Shown: positions 48,522 to 57,205, counted from the stretch's first letter. The stretch: 64,000 nucleotides of DNA from Bacteroidota bacterium (GCA_016711505.1 JADJSV010000001.1:62001-126000); one strand, 5' to 3'. Notes: a model not told the origin generated them from the sequence alone. Translations and numbers: made by a program.

Positions 48522-49577
48522 ATGGCAGCAGAGACAAAAGAATCAGCAAAAGAATCAGCTAGAGAATCAGCTAGAGAGAATGGGAAAGAAAAATTAAAGG
48601 CCCTTCAATTAACGATCGATAAACTTGAAAAAGCTTACGGTAAAGGTACGATCATGAAAATGGGTGACGAACCTGTTGAACAAGTAGAATCAATTTCTAC
48701 TGGTTCTATCACTTTAGATATGGCGCTTGGTATAGGCGGGTTTCCAAAGGGACGTGTAGTTGAGATCTACGGACCTGAATCATCCGGTAAAACAACATTG
48801 GCAATTCATGCTATTGCAAACGTTCAGAAGAACGGTGGTATTGCAGCTTTCATCGATGCAGAGCATGCATTCGACAGATTCTATGCTCAGAAATTAGGAG
48901 TTGATATAGAGAACCTATTGATCTCTCAACCGGATAATGGTGAGCAAGCTCTTGAGATCGCTGAAAACCTGATCCGTTCAGGTGCAATCGATATTATCGT
49001 AATTGACTCAGTTGCAGCATTGACTCCTAAAGCGGAGATCGAAGGCGAAATGGGCGAAAGCAAAATGGGTCTTCAGGCTCGTTTGATGTCACAGGCACTA
49101 AGAAAACTTACTGCATCTATTAACCGTACAGGATGTTGTTGCATCTTCATCAACCAGCTTCGTGAGAAGATCGGTGTGATGTTCGGTAACCCGGAAACAA
49201 CTACAGGTGGAAATGCATTGAAGTTCTATGCTTCTGTACGTGTAGATATCCGTCGTATCGGTCAGATCAAAGACGGAGAAAACGTTGTAGGTAACCGTAC
49301 AAAAGTAAAAGTTGTAAAAAATAAAGTTGCGCCTCCTTTCCGTCTGGCTGAATTCGACATCATGTATGGTGAAGGAATTTCTAAAGTAGGAGAGATCGTT
49401 GACTTAGGTGTAGATAAAGGTATCGTAAAAAAATCGGGTTCATGGTTCAGCTACGGCGAAACTAAACTTGGTCAAGGCCGCGATTCTGTAAAGCAATTAC
49501 TTCTTGATAATCCTGAACTATCCGATGAGATCGAAGGTAAGATCCGTCAGTTGATGTTGGAAGCTGCAGCACAATAA
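48522..49577 (+). CDS. recA: Recombinase RecA
   Basis: It forms ATP-dependent filaments on single-stranded DNA for strand exchange and SOS signalling. The product is 351 residues. Motifs: GPESSGKTT (Walker A), IIVIDSVAAL (Walker B), FINQLREKIGVMFGNPETTTGGNALKFYASVR (L2 region). The N-terminus is odd: residues about 5-20 are four near-repeats of KESA/RESA encoded by a 12-base DNA repeat (48537-48584), before the usual KLKALQLTIDKLEKAYGKGTIMKMG. Upstream is a long palindrome; downstream a strong terminator. Confidence 0.98.
   Translation: MAAETKESAKESARESARENGKEKLKALQLTIDKLEKAYGKGTIMKMGDEPVEQVESISTGSITLDMALGIGGFPKGRVVEIYGPESSGKTTLAIHAIANVQKNGGIAAFIDAEHAFDRFYAQKLGVDIENLLISQPDNGEQALEIAENLIRSGAIDIIVIDSVAALTPKAEIEGEMGESKMGLQARLMSQALRKLTASINRTGCCCIFINQLREKIGVMFGNPETTTGGNALKFYASVRVDIRRIGQIKDGENVVGNRTKVKVVKNKVAPPFRLAEFDIMYGEGISKVGEIVDLGVDKGIVKKSGSWFSYGETKLGQGRDSVKQLLLDNPELSDEIEGKIRQLMLEAAAQ
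48537..48584 (+). repeat. 12-base tandem repeat in the recA N-terminus
   Basis: Four units of the form AAAGAATCAGCA / AGAGAATCAGCT, the last diverged. They encode a charged KESA-RESA stretch outside the conserved RecA core. Confidence 0.9.
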
Positions 49578-49582
49578 GTTTT

Positions 49583-49606
49583 GGTAAGTAGTGAGTGGTA
49601 AGTAGC
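49583..49606. repeat. GGTAAGTAGTGAGT word repeat after recA
   Basis: GGTAAGTAG occurs twice around GTGAGT, starting 5 bases after the recA stop. The reverse complement matches 18 of 19 bases of the block at 46058-46076 upstream of padR. Confidence 0.7.
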
Positions 49607-49689
49607 AATGCTATCTAAACTTCTACAGTCCAAATTCTAATTGATGTGTTTCCAGTCGGAATTCATTCATAAATAAATTGTATTTTTCA

Positions 49690-49720
49690 GCCACAAAACA
49701 GATCGTTTTGTGGCTTTTTT
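49690..49720 (+). terminator. Rho-independent terminator after recA
   Basis: A perfect ten-base stem GCCACAAAAC / GTTTTGTGGC with a five-base loop AGATC is followed by six T. Confidence 0.95.
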
Positions 49721-49735
49721 ATTTTAAAGATAATT

Positions 49736-50764
49736 ATGACTCAAAAGATGTTTGTAAAATCGAAAGTACTCCTGCGAAAATTATTTTTATTTCACCTATG
49801 TTTATTTCTGGCCTTATCATCCTGCAAAAATGATAAGGCACCAGGTGAAAATGAAAAAGGAACAACCACTAAAGATGCCTTCACAAAATTAAACGAAGAC
49901 ATTGCTGCAAATCCAAATCGGGCAGATCTGTTATTTCAAAGAGCAAAAATTTTTATTCAGAAAGATGTAATGAATCAGGCTTTTGAGGACCTGAACAGAG
50001 CGACAGCAATAGATAGCACCAATACAGAATACCTGATGCTCCTGGCTGATGTTGCATTCAAGACTTTCCAGATCAAACGGGCATCCGACAGCTTTGAAAA
50101 AGTAGTAAAACTCGATCCGAAGAATAAAGATGCTTATCTGAAATTATCGGAATTGTATTTTTATGTAAAAGGTTACCAGAAAAGTTTGCTCTATTCAAAT
50201 GAAGCCCTGAAGCTTGACAAAAATCTCGTTCGTGCGTATTATCTACGTGGATTTGCTTACAAAGAGATGGGCGATACTGCAAAGGCAGTATCATCTTTCA
50301 ATACCGTTGTGGATCTAAGTCCGGATTATGATGCTTTTATTCAGTTAGGAAATATTTATGCAGCAAGAAATAATCCATTAGCTGTTCAGTACTATAATAA
50401 CGCTTTAAAGATTGAACCCAACAGTACAGAAGCATTATATAACCGCGGATTATTTTTCCAGAATACCGGTGAGATAGGGAAGGCTGTGGCAGATTATAAT
50501 ACCATCATCAAGATCGAACCGCACTATGCAGATGCTTATTTCAATCTGGGATACATCAATTCGGTACTTTCATCCAACTGGAATGAAGCGATCAAATTTT
50601 ATACAGAAGCAATTAAATCAAACGATCAATATGCGGAGGCTTTTTTTAATCGTGGTGTTTGTTTTGAGAAGATTGGTAATAAGGAAGCGGCTAAAAAAGA
50701 TTTTATTGCAACCATCGGAATTGTTCCAGGCTATAAACCGGCTCAGGAGAAGTTGAAGAAGTAA
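49736..50764 (+). CDS. TPR-repeat lipoprotein
   Basis: A protein of 342 residues. The N-terminal signal LFLFHLCLFLALSSCKNDK has a lipobox (LSSC), so Cys near residue 30 is probably lipidated. The remainder is seven or eight tetratricopeptide repeats, for example AYYLRGFAYKEMGDTAKAVSSFNTVVDLSP and ALYNRGLFFQNTGEIGKAVADYNTIIKIEP. Such proteins scaffold complexes in the periplasm or outer membrane; the partner is unknown. The ATG at 49736 lies 16 bases after the recA terminator; a second ATG at 49748 is also possible. Confidence 0.9.
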   Translation: MTQKMFVKSKVLLRKLFLFHLCLFLALSSCKNDKAPGENEKGTTTKDAFTKLNEDIAANPNRADLLFQRAKIFIQKDVMNQAFEDLNRATAIDSTNTEYLMLLADVAFKTFQIKRASDSFEKVVKLDPKNKDAYLKLSELYFYVKGYQKSLLYSNEALKLDKNLVRAYYLRGFAYKEMGDTAKAVSSFNTVVDLSPDYDAFIQLGNIYAARNNPLAVQYYNNALKIEPNSTEALYNRGLFFQNTGEIGKAVADYNTIIKIEPHYADAYFNLGYINSVLSSNWNEAIKFYTEAIKSNDQYAEAFFNRGVCFEKIGNKEAAKKDFIATIGIVPGYKPAQEKLKK

Positions 50765-50800
50765 GCGGTGGTTAACATAATGTTTGGCAAAAAAGTATTA

Positions 50801-50874
50801 GGTTCAAAGTTCAATGTTCAAAGTTGGCTTCGTAGGTGGCTACGAAGCCAACTTTGAACTTTGAACTCTGAACC
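50801..50874. repeat. 74-base palindromic element, sister of 48232-48317
   Basis: The 34-base arms (50801-50834, 50841-50874) pair with two mismatches. They consist of TTCAAAG words outside and GGCTTCGTA inside, with a six-base loop. It lies between two convergent transcription units (TPR lipoprotein and rplT). Confidence 0.95.
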
Positions 50875-50886
50875 TTGAACTCTTAT

Positions 50887-50920
50887 CAAAAAAAAAAAAG
50901 AGAACCCGAAGGTTCTCTTT
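50887..50920 (-). terminator. Rho-independent terminator of the infC-rpmI-rplT operon
   Basis: AAAGAGAACC / GGTTCTCTTT, a ten-base stem with a TTCG tetraloop on the minus strand, is followed there by a long T run. It lies 36 bases past the rplT stop. Confidence 0.95.
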
Positions 50921-50955
50921 AAACATTGATTCACTAAAAACTATGGCGTAGTTTT

Positions 50956-51300
50956 TTATTTTACAGAATCAATCACTGCTTTGAAAGCATCAGGATGATT
51001 CATTGCAAGATCGGCAAGCGTCTTACGATTGATCCCAAGATTCTTTGCATGTATTTTTCCCATCAACTCAGAGTAACTCATTTCATAGAGACGAGCACCT
51101 GCATTGATACGTTGGATCCATAATGAACGGAAATTACGTTTCTTTTGACGACGATCACGGTAGGCGTAACCTAGACCTTTTTCGACTGTATTCTTAGCAA
51201 CTGTAAGAACATTTCCTCTCGCACCCCAGTAACCTTTGGCGAGTTTGAACATTTTTTTTCTGCGGGCGCGCGACGCGACGGCATTGACTGAACGAGGCAT
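50956..51300 (-). CDS. rplT: 50S ribosomal protein L20
   Basis: An assembly protein of 114 residues that binds 23S rRNA early in 50S formation. It begins MPRSVNAVASRARRKKMFKLAKGYWGARGNVLTVAKNTVEKGLGYAYRDRR, the canonical basic arm, and ends in the globular GKIHAKNLGINRKTLADLAM region. It is the last gene of the thrS-infC-rpmI-rplT cluster, 89 bases after rpmI, with a terminator just downstream. In other bacteria L20 represses its own operon; I did not identify the corresponding leader structure here. Confidence 0.98.
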   Translation of the reverse strand: MPRSVNAVASRARRKKMFKLAKGYWGARGNVLTVAKNTVEKGLGYAYRDRRQKKRNFRSLWIQRINAGARLYEMSYSELMGKIHAKNLGINRKTLADLAMNHPDAFKAVIDSVK

Positions 51301-51389
51301 TGTTTTTTGTTTTTGGCTTAAGCGTCTACCTTACGCAGAACTTTTTTGCTTTTCACCTGGTTAAAAAATTGTTTTGTTTAATTAAAAGA

Positions 51390-51584
51390 TCAGATCACTA
51401 GCATTCTCTCAACTCTGTATGTATCTCCAGGAGATACCAAAGCTGCTTTCGTAAGATTACGTTTACGCTTTGTTTCTTTCTTTGTCAAGATGTGACTTTT
51501 GTAAGCCTGCTTTCTTTTAATTTTTCCTGTACCGGTTAATTTAAACCGTTTCTTCGCACCGGAGTGCGTTTTCATTTTTGGCAT
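51390..51584 (-). CDS. rpmI: 50S ribosomal protein L35
   Basis: A very basic protein of 64 residues: MPKMKTHSGAKKRFKLTGTGKIKRKQAYKSHILTKKETKRKRNL, a full-length L35. It sits between infC and rplT as in most bacteria. A short GAAAAGT array and a 60-base gap separate it from infC. Confidence 0.98.
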   Translation of the reverse strand: MPKMKTHSGAKKRFKLTGTGKIKRKQAYKSHILTKKETKRKRNLTKAALVSPGDTYRVERMLVI

Positions 51585-51615
51585 CGCCTTAACTATTTAA
51601 CTTATTTGATTAATT

Positions 51616-51636
51616 CTTTTTCACTTTTCACTTTTC
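51616..51636 (-). repeat. GAAAAGT array after infC
   Basis: Two perfect copies and one imperfect copy of GAAAAGT (minus strand), nine bases past the infC stop. The orientation relative to the upstream gene is the same as at 8795 and 55406. Confidence 0.85.
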
Positions 51637-51644
51637 GTTAATAA

Positions 51645-52262
51645 TTACTTACTCTTTTTACGAGGAATAGGAGCCAGGTGAATAAACATCCTGTTCCCTT
51701 CCAGTTTCGGAAGTAATTCTACTTTACCATACTCTTCAAGTGCCTGAGCAAATTTCAGTAGTATGATCTCACCTTTTTCTTTGTAGGCGATCGTACGACC
51801 TCTGAAGTGAACGTATGCTTTTACTTTATTTCCATCCTCCAGAAAGTTCATTGCATGCTTTACTTTGAAGTTGAAATCATGTTCATCGGTGTTTGGACCA
51901 AAACGAACTTCTTTTACAACTTGCTTGCCTTGCTTTGACTTTAACTCTTTCTCTTTTTTCTTTTTATCGTATAAGAACTTTTGATATTCAATGATTCTAC
52001 ATACAGGAGGATCTGCAGTAGGAACGATTTCAACTAAATCTAATTCCTGTTCTTTCGCCATCCGTAATGCTTCTTCTGTCGGATAGATATCGCTGACGAT
52101 ATTATCACCAACAAGCCGAACTTGCGGAACGCGAATTCTTTCATTGATCCTGTGCTCATCTTCTTTCTTTACCGGTCCACGTCCTCTTTGGTATGGGGGA
52201 CGACTTGATGTGGACTTGTTAAAAAGTGGTGGCCTGCTGTTAGATTGATTTGGTGCTGCTAT
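51645..52262 (-). CDS. infC: Translation initiation factor IF-3, non-AUG start
   Basis: IF-3 binds the 30S subunit and rejects wrong start codons. The conserved N-domain (EHRINERIRVPQVRLVGDNIVSDIYPTEEALRMAKEQELDLVEI) lies upstream of the first ATG, so the gene cannot start there. Extending the frame reaches ATA at 52262, five bases after a perfect AAGGAGG. That gives 205 residues and an N-terminus (AAPNQSNSRPPLFNKSTSS) before the conserved part. Rare starts (AUU, AUA, AUC) are well known for infC and allow IF-3 to repress itself. It is 24 bases after thrS. Confidence 0.93.
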   Translation of the reverse strand: MAAPNQSNSRPPLFNKSTSSRPPYQRGRGPVKKEDEHRINERIRVPQVRLVGDNIVSDIYPTEEALRMAKEQELDLVEIVPTADPPVCRIIEYQKFLYDKKKKEKELKSKQGKQVVKEVRFGPNTDEHDFNFKVKHAMNFLEDGNKVKAYVHFRGRTIAYKEKGEIILLKFAQALEEYGKVELLPKLEGNRMFIHLAPIPRKKSK

Positions 52263-52267
52263 TGGAA

Positions 52268-52274
52268 CCTCCTT
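52268..52274 (-). promoter_or_regulatory. Strong Shine-Dalgarno site fixing the infC start
   Basis: AAGGAGG on the minus strand, five bases before the ATA codon at 52262. Most genes in this window lack such a site, which supports an unusual start that needs it. Confidence 0.85.
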
Positions 52275-52286
52275 GCTAAATGTAAT

Positions 52287-54229
52287 TTATTGTTTGTTGA
52301 TGTTTAAGCTATTATTTATTTCGTCCTGAACCATTTTCGCGAACTCTTCGAGTGTGAAACTTCCAACATCTCCTGAGCCGTGTCGACGGACTGAAACTTT
52401 ATTATCGTTGAACTCCTTTTCTCCGATTATGAGCATGAAAGGAATCTTTTTCATCTCAGCATCACGGATCTTCTTGCCAATTGTCTCATCTCTATTGTCA
52501 ACGAGTCCGCGAATATCGGAATTTATTAGCAATTGTAAAACTTTTTTAGCGTAGTCGTTGTATTTTTCGCTTATACTAAGGATACTTACTTGTTTGGGAG
52601 CTAACCAGATAGGGAAATTGCCGGCATAATGCTCAATCAGGAATCCGATGAACCGTTCGTGCGTTCCCAGAGGAGCTCTGTGAATACAAATTGGCGTTTC
52701 CAGCTTATTTTGGCTGTTTTTGTATGTTAATCCAAAACGGGCAGGAACTGCGAAGTCAACCTGATTGGTCGCAAGGGTGAACTCCCGGCCAATAGCACTC
52801 CAAACCTGAACGTCGATTTTAGGTCCGTAAAAAGCTCCTTCATCCGGAACTTCAATATATGGGATGTTGGATTCGATCAAAACTTTCCGAACCATGTCTT
52901 CCGTTTCCAGCCATAGTTCCGGCTGATCAACATACTTTTTGCCTAATTTTTTCGGCTCATGAGTTGAAAAACGCATGACGTATTTATCGATGTTGAAGAT
53001 CTTGAAATACTTCAGATACATTTCATTCACAGCTCTGAACTCATCTGCAAATTGTTCTTTCGTACAGTAAATGTGTGCATCATTCATCTGAAGACAACGA
53101 ACGCGCATCAAACCAAACAACTCGCCTGATTGCTCGTAACGGTAACAAGTACCATACTCAGCAAGACGAATAGGAAGGTCCTTGTAACTTGGATTCAGTT
53201 CTTTGTAGATCTTATGATGATGCGGACAATTCATTGCCTTGAGATAGTATTTCTCTCCTTCAAGAATCATCGGCGGATACATACTTTCTTCGTAATATGG
53301 CAAGTGTCCACTTGTAAGATACATTGATTCTCTTGCAATGTGTGGAGTACGTACACGTTCATAACCTGCCGCTTGTTCAGTTGACTTTGCAAGCTTTTCA
53401 GTTGTTCGATGATGGCTCCACCATTCGGCATCCATAAAGGTAAACCCGGACCAACATCATCATCGAATGTGAAGATCTCCAGTTCTTTTCCGATACGTCT
53501 GTGATCGCGCTTCTTCGCTTCTTCGACCATTACAAGATATTCATCCAATTGACTCTTCTTTGGAAATGTAATTCCATAGATACGTGTCAGCTGTTTGTTC
53601 TTCTCATCGCCACGCCAGTAAGCTCCGGCAATGTTCATCAGTTTCACAGCCTTAATAAAACCTGTGTCAGGAATATGCGGACCACGACAGAGATCAGTAA
53701 AATTTCCCTGCTTGTAAAATGTGATGGTTCCATCCTCAAGATCATTCAACAGATCAAGTTTGTATTCATCACCTTTGGCTTTGAAAAATTCTATTGCTTC
53801 ACTTTTAGGGACTGATGTCCGCTCATATTTTGAACCTTTCTTAGCAAGTTCAACCATCTTATCTTCGATCTTTTTAAAATCGTCGGAAGAGATCACGTTG
53901 CCACCAAGGTCTATGTCATAGTAAAATCCATTGTCAACAGGTGGGCCAATACCAAATTTCACACCCGGATATAGTTGTTCCAATGCCTCAGCCATTAAGT
54001 GAGCGGAGGAGTGCCACATGGTATTCTTACCTTCTTTATCATCCCAGGTCAGCAATTGTAAAGTGGAATCTTCCATTATGGGACGCGATGAGTCCCAGGT
54101 TTCTCCATTTACTTTTGCAGCCAGTACGTTACGGGCCAGTCCTTCACTGATGCTCTTAGCGATCTCATGCGAACTTGTTCCTTTCGGATACTCCCTGACA
54201 TTCTTATCAGGGAAAGTAATTTTGATCAT
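52287..54229 (-). CDS. thrS: Threonine-tRNA ligase (frameshifted)
   Basis: It charges tRNA-Thr and edits Ser-tRNA-Thr. The TGS domain (MIKITFPDKNVREYPKGTSSHEIAKS) and the editing domain (HSSAHLMAEALEQLYPG, VDNGFYYD, GPHIPDTGFIK) are in one frame. The class II core (RTPHIARESMYLTSGHLPYYEE, MNCPHHHKIY, LMRVRCLQMNDAHIYC motif 2, GTHERFIGFLIEHYAGNFP motif 3) and the anticodon domain are in another. Adding one base to the T run at 53395-53398 gives EQLKKLAKSTEQAAG and 647 residues, the normal size. The gene is essential and normally single copy, so this break is almost surely a sequence error. It leads the infC-rpmI-rplT cluster. Confidence 0.95.
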
Positions 54230-54392
54230 AATTTTATGGGTAATAAGAAGGGCGAAGATAATAAGATTTTCAGCTTTTTATTAACCAGTTTGAAGTGTTT
54301 TAGTAATTTCTTAAACTTCCTCAACAAAAGCTATTCAGAACCAAAACGAAATTTTAGAAATTGATGATAAAAATCTTGTTTGATGGGTGGTT

Positions 54393-54971
54393 TCATCCCC
54401 AATCGTCGCATACGATATTTTTTTTGACTTCATCTATACTACCTGAAGCGTCAATTTTATAGATAAATCTTATTCCAGAGCTGTAGTAGGATTGTTTAAT
54501 CCACATTTCAATGAAAGAATATTTATCCCAGATCAATGGTGATGAAAATCTTATTAAGTAATTATTATCAGATTCCCCATTGAGTTGTGGAGTGATTAAA
54601 CTCGTCATTTCAATTCCGGGAAATTCCTTTAAATCAATTGGAATATTTTTTACTTTGATTTGGTCAATTAGCCTTTCCCACTTAGTACTATCCGTTTCAC
54701 CTGAGATAATATCGTCTAATGAAAGATTGAAATAATTACCAATTACAAATGAACTAGGCTCCCATAAAGTTGAATCCAAATTTATAATTATTTTATTTTT
54801 TTTCTCAAATTTAAGCCCAGTACATTCTCCTTTAAATAAGTTACTGTTTAGTTGGTTTTCACAAAATTCTGCCAGTATTTTTTGATAGACAGAGTTATTG
54901 GTTTGTGCTACTAATTTACTATTTGTAAAATAAATCAGTGCAAAAAGAATAACTCCGACTTTTTTTATCAT
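54393..54971 (-). CDS. Secreted protein of unknown function
   Basis: A protein of 192 residues with a signal peptide (MIKKVGVILFALIYFTNSKLVAQ). I do not recognise the mature part, which has mixed polar and beta-type sequence (KIIINLDSTLWEPSSFVIGNYF, YSFIEMWIKQSYYSSGIRFIYKID) and two Cys in its first half (ENQLNSNL and FKGECTG regions), with one more near the C-terminus (VCDDWG). It follows the NTP pyrophosphatase gene by 16 bases on the same strand. The coding potential is supported by the signal peptide and length; function is unknown. Confidence 0.7.
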   Translation of the reverse strand: MIKKVGVILFALIYFTNSKLVAQTNNSVYQKILAEFCENQLNSNLFKGECTGLKFEKKNKIIINLDSTLWEPSSFVIGNYFNLSLDDIISGETDSTKWERLIDQIKVKNIPIDLKEFPGIEMTSLITPQLNGESDNNYLIRFSSPLIWDKYSFIEMWIKQSYYSSGIRFIYKIDASGSIDEVKKNIVCDDWG

Positions 54972-54987
54972 ACGTGATTATTGAAAA

Positions 54988-55380
54988 TCATTTCTCTAAA
55001 ACACTTTTTATATCAGGCAAAAAATAATTTTCACTTTTCATGATTTTTCCGTCTTCACGGTAGATCGGTTTGCCATTATCATCAAGCTTACTCATGTTAC
55101 TTCTGTGAATCTCATCGAAAACTTCTTCGATCTTATGCTGAAGTCCATGTGCTATGATCGTTCCGAAAAGGATATACATTTTATCCCCTAAGGCATCTGC
55201 AATGAGAGTGAGATTTCCTTCTTTGCAGGCTTCAAGGTATTCATCATTTTCTTCCTGCATCAACCGATGGCGGAGGTCGACGATCCTGTCGCTAACACTT
55301 GAATTGGGCGTTTCATGAAATTCCAGTCCGAAGGTTTCATGGAACTCTTTTACTTTATTTATCTTTTCTATCAGGCTCAT
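54988..55380 (-). CDS. MazG-like all-alpha nucleotide pyrophosphohydrolase
   Basis: A protein of 130 residues of the PRA-PH/MazG-like superfamily. The metal-binding acidic helices are visible: LMQEENDEYLEACKEGNLTLIADALGDKMYILFGT (E-E-x2-E and later D-x3-D). It should cleave a nucleotide triphosphate or similar compound to the monophosphate and pyrophosphate; the substrate is not known. A GHxxNxxKL-like segment (HRSNMSKLDDNGKPIYREDGKIMKS) is typical of the phage/bacterial Cof-like subgroup. It lies downstream of the carboxylase gene, from which it is separated by the long GAAAAGT array. Confidence 0.88.
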   Translation of the reverse strand: MSLIEKINKVKEFHETFGLEFHETPNSSVSDRIVDLRHRLMQEENDEYLEACKEGNLTLIADALGDKMYILFGTIIAHGLQHKIEEVFDEIHRSNMSKLDDNGKPIYREDGKIMKSENYFLPDIKSVLEK

Positions 55381-55405
55381 CGAATTATATTTTTATTAAT
55401 TTTTT

Positions 55406-55487
55406 CACTTTTCACTTTACACTTTTCACTTTTCACTTTCACTTTTCACTTCACTTTTCACTTTCACTTTTCACTTTTCACTTTTCA
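55406..55487 (-). repeat. Long GAAAAGT-type array after the carboxylase gene
   Basis: About twelve units of five to seven bases (mostly AAAAGTG on the minus strand) start at the TGA stop of the carboxylase gene and run 80 bases toward the MazG-like gene. Unit-length variation (AAAGTG, AAGTG) shows decay or slippage. Confidence 0.92.
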
Positions 55488-57116
55488 AGTCTGTATTATC
55501 CCTACGTTATATTGTTTAGTGATAGGAGAGTGGTTGGCTGCTTCAATTCCCATGGAGATCCATTTACGGGTCTCAGCAGGATCGATGATAGCATCGAGCC
55601 ACAATCGTGATGCAGCATAATAAGGAGAGATCTGCGAATTATATTTGTCTGTGATCTTCTTCAGCAATTCTGTTTCATCTTCTTTGGTGATCTCTTTACC
55701 TTTTGCTTTTAAAGCACTCACCTGAATTTGCAATAAAACTTTTGCTGCCTGTGCGCCACCCATAACTGCTATTTGAGCAGTTGGCCACCCAATGATAAAT
55801 CGTGGATCATATGCCTTACCGCACATTGCATAATTTCCGGCACCATATGAGTTCCCAATAATTACAGTAAATTTTGGAACAACAGAATTACTCATGGCAT
55901 TTACCATTTTCGCTCCGTCCTTAATGATTCCACCTTGTTCACTTCTTGAACCAACCATAAACCCGGTTACATCCTGCAGAAAAACGAGTGGAACTTTTCT
56001 CTGATTGCAATTCATAATAAATCGAGCAGCTTTATCTGCAGAATCAGAATAGATGACTCCGCCGAATTGCATTTCGCCTTTTTTGCTTTTCACAACCTTA
56101 CGTTGATTTGCAACAATACCAACTGCCCAGCCATCGATTCGTGCAATTCCGCAAATAATACTCTGTCCGTATTTGTCTTTGTACTCATCGAACTCACCAC
56201 CATCAACTAAACGAGCAATGACTTCATGCATGTCGTATTGTTTTGATGCTTCACTCGGCACAATACCGTAAAGTTCTTTTATACTTTTAACTGGTTGAAC
56301 AGTTTTCACTCTGTTGAATCCTGCTTTTTCGAAATCTCCAAGTTTGCTGAAAATATTTCTGATGTGATCAAGTGCAGCTTTATCATTCGGAAATTTATTA
56401 TCAGTAACTCCTGACACTTCACACTGTGTTGTTGCTCCACCTAATGTTTCGTTGTCGATGTCTTCGCCGATTGCTGCTTTTACCAGATAAGATCCTGCAA
56501 GAAAAATAGATCCGGTCTTATCAACGATCATAGCCTCGTCGCTCATGATAGGTAAGTATGCACCACCGGCTACACAACTTCCCATGATCGCTGCAACTTG
56601 TATAATTCCCATAGACGACATAATTGCATTGTTGCGAAAGATGCGTCCGAAATGTTCTTTATCAGGAAAGATCTCATCCTGTAAAGGAAGAAATACTCCT
56701 GCACTGTCTACAAGGTAAATGATCGGTAATCTGTTTTCCATTGCGATCTCCTGAAGACGAAGATTTTTCTTGCCACTCATAGGAAACCAAGCTCCGGCTT
56801 TTACAGTTGCATCATTGGCAACGATCACACATTGTTTGCCTGAAACATAACCAACTCCGGCAACAACTCCTGCAGCAGGACAACCACCGTATTCCGCATA
56901 CATGTCTTCAGCAACAAAAGCACCGATCTCAAAAAAGTCTGTGTTTTTATCGATCAGATATTCTATCCGTTCACGGGCAAGCATCTTTCCCTGCTCTTTT
57001 TGTTTTGCAGCATTTTTTGCTCCACCACCTTCTGCAATTTTACTTTGTCTGTGCTTTAATGCGTCGACCAATTGCCGCATGGCATCTTCATTTTTATTGA
57101 ATTCTATATCTGTCAT
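55485..57116 (-). CDS. Acyl-CoA carboxylase carboxyltransferase (beta) subunit
   Basis: A protein of 543 residues with two crotonase-fold halves. Features: KMLARERIEYLIDKNTDFFEIG, the glycine-rich SMGIIQVAAIMGSCVAGGAYLPIMSDEAMIV (acyl-CoA side), FLAGSYLVKAAIGEDIDNETLGGATTQCEVSGVTD, and in the second half PLVFLQDVTGFMVGSRSEQGGIIKDGAKM and FTVIIGNSYGAGNYAMCGKAYDPRF (biotin side). It moves carboxyl from biotin to an acyl-CoA. The pattern is closest in my memory to methylcrotonyl-CoA carboxylase (leucine breakdown), but propionyl-CoA cannot be excluded. No biotin carboxylase alpha subunit is nearby. Confidence 0.93.
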   Translation of the reverse strand: MTDIEFNKNEDAMRQLVDALKHRQSKIAEGGGAKNAAKQKEQGKMLARERIEYLIDKNTDFFEIGAFVAEDMYAEYGGCPAAGVVAGVGYVSGKQCVIVANDATVKAGAWFPMSGKKNLRLQEIAMENRLPIIYLVDSAGVFLPLQDEIFPDKEHFGRIFRNNAIMSSMGIIQVAAIMGSCVAGGAYLPIMSDEAMIVDKTGSIFLAGSYLVKAAIGEDIDNETLGGATTQCEVSGVTDNKFPNDKAALDHIRNIFSKLGDFEKAGFNRVKTVQPVKSIKELYGIVPSEASKQYDMHEVIARLVDGGEFDEYKDKYGQSIICGIARIDGWAVGIVANQRKVVKSKKGEMQFGGVIYSDSADKAARFIMNCNQRKVPLVFLQDVTGFMVGSRSEQGGIIKDGAKMVNAMSNSVVPKFTVIIGNSYGAGNYAMCGKAYDPRFIIGWPTAQIAVMGGAQAAKVLLQIQVSALKAKGKEITKEDETELLKKITDKYNSQISPYYAASRLWLDAIIDPAETRKWISMGIEAANHSPITKQYNVGIIQT

Positions 57117-57205
57117 AAGTTGGATGATGGGGGTAAAGATAAAGATGTATTTTACTCGGCAAGGATATGTTAATTAATTCATCCGAAACTGAAAAAACCA
57201 TGGGT

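Noticed and set aside
55400..55490. Short open frames and a CRISPR-like look in the GAAAAGT array
   Set aside because: Units are five to seven bases with no unique spacers. The frames translate low-complexity repeat and have no start context.
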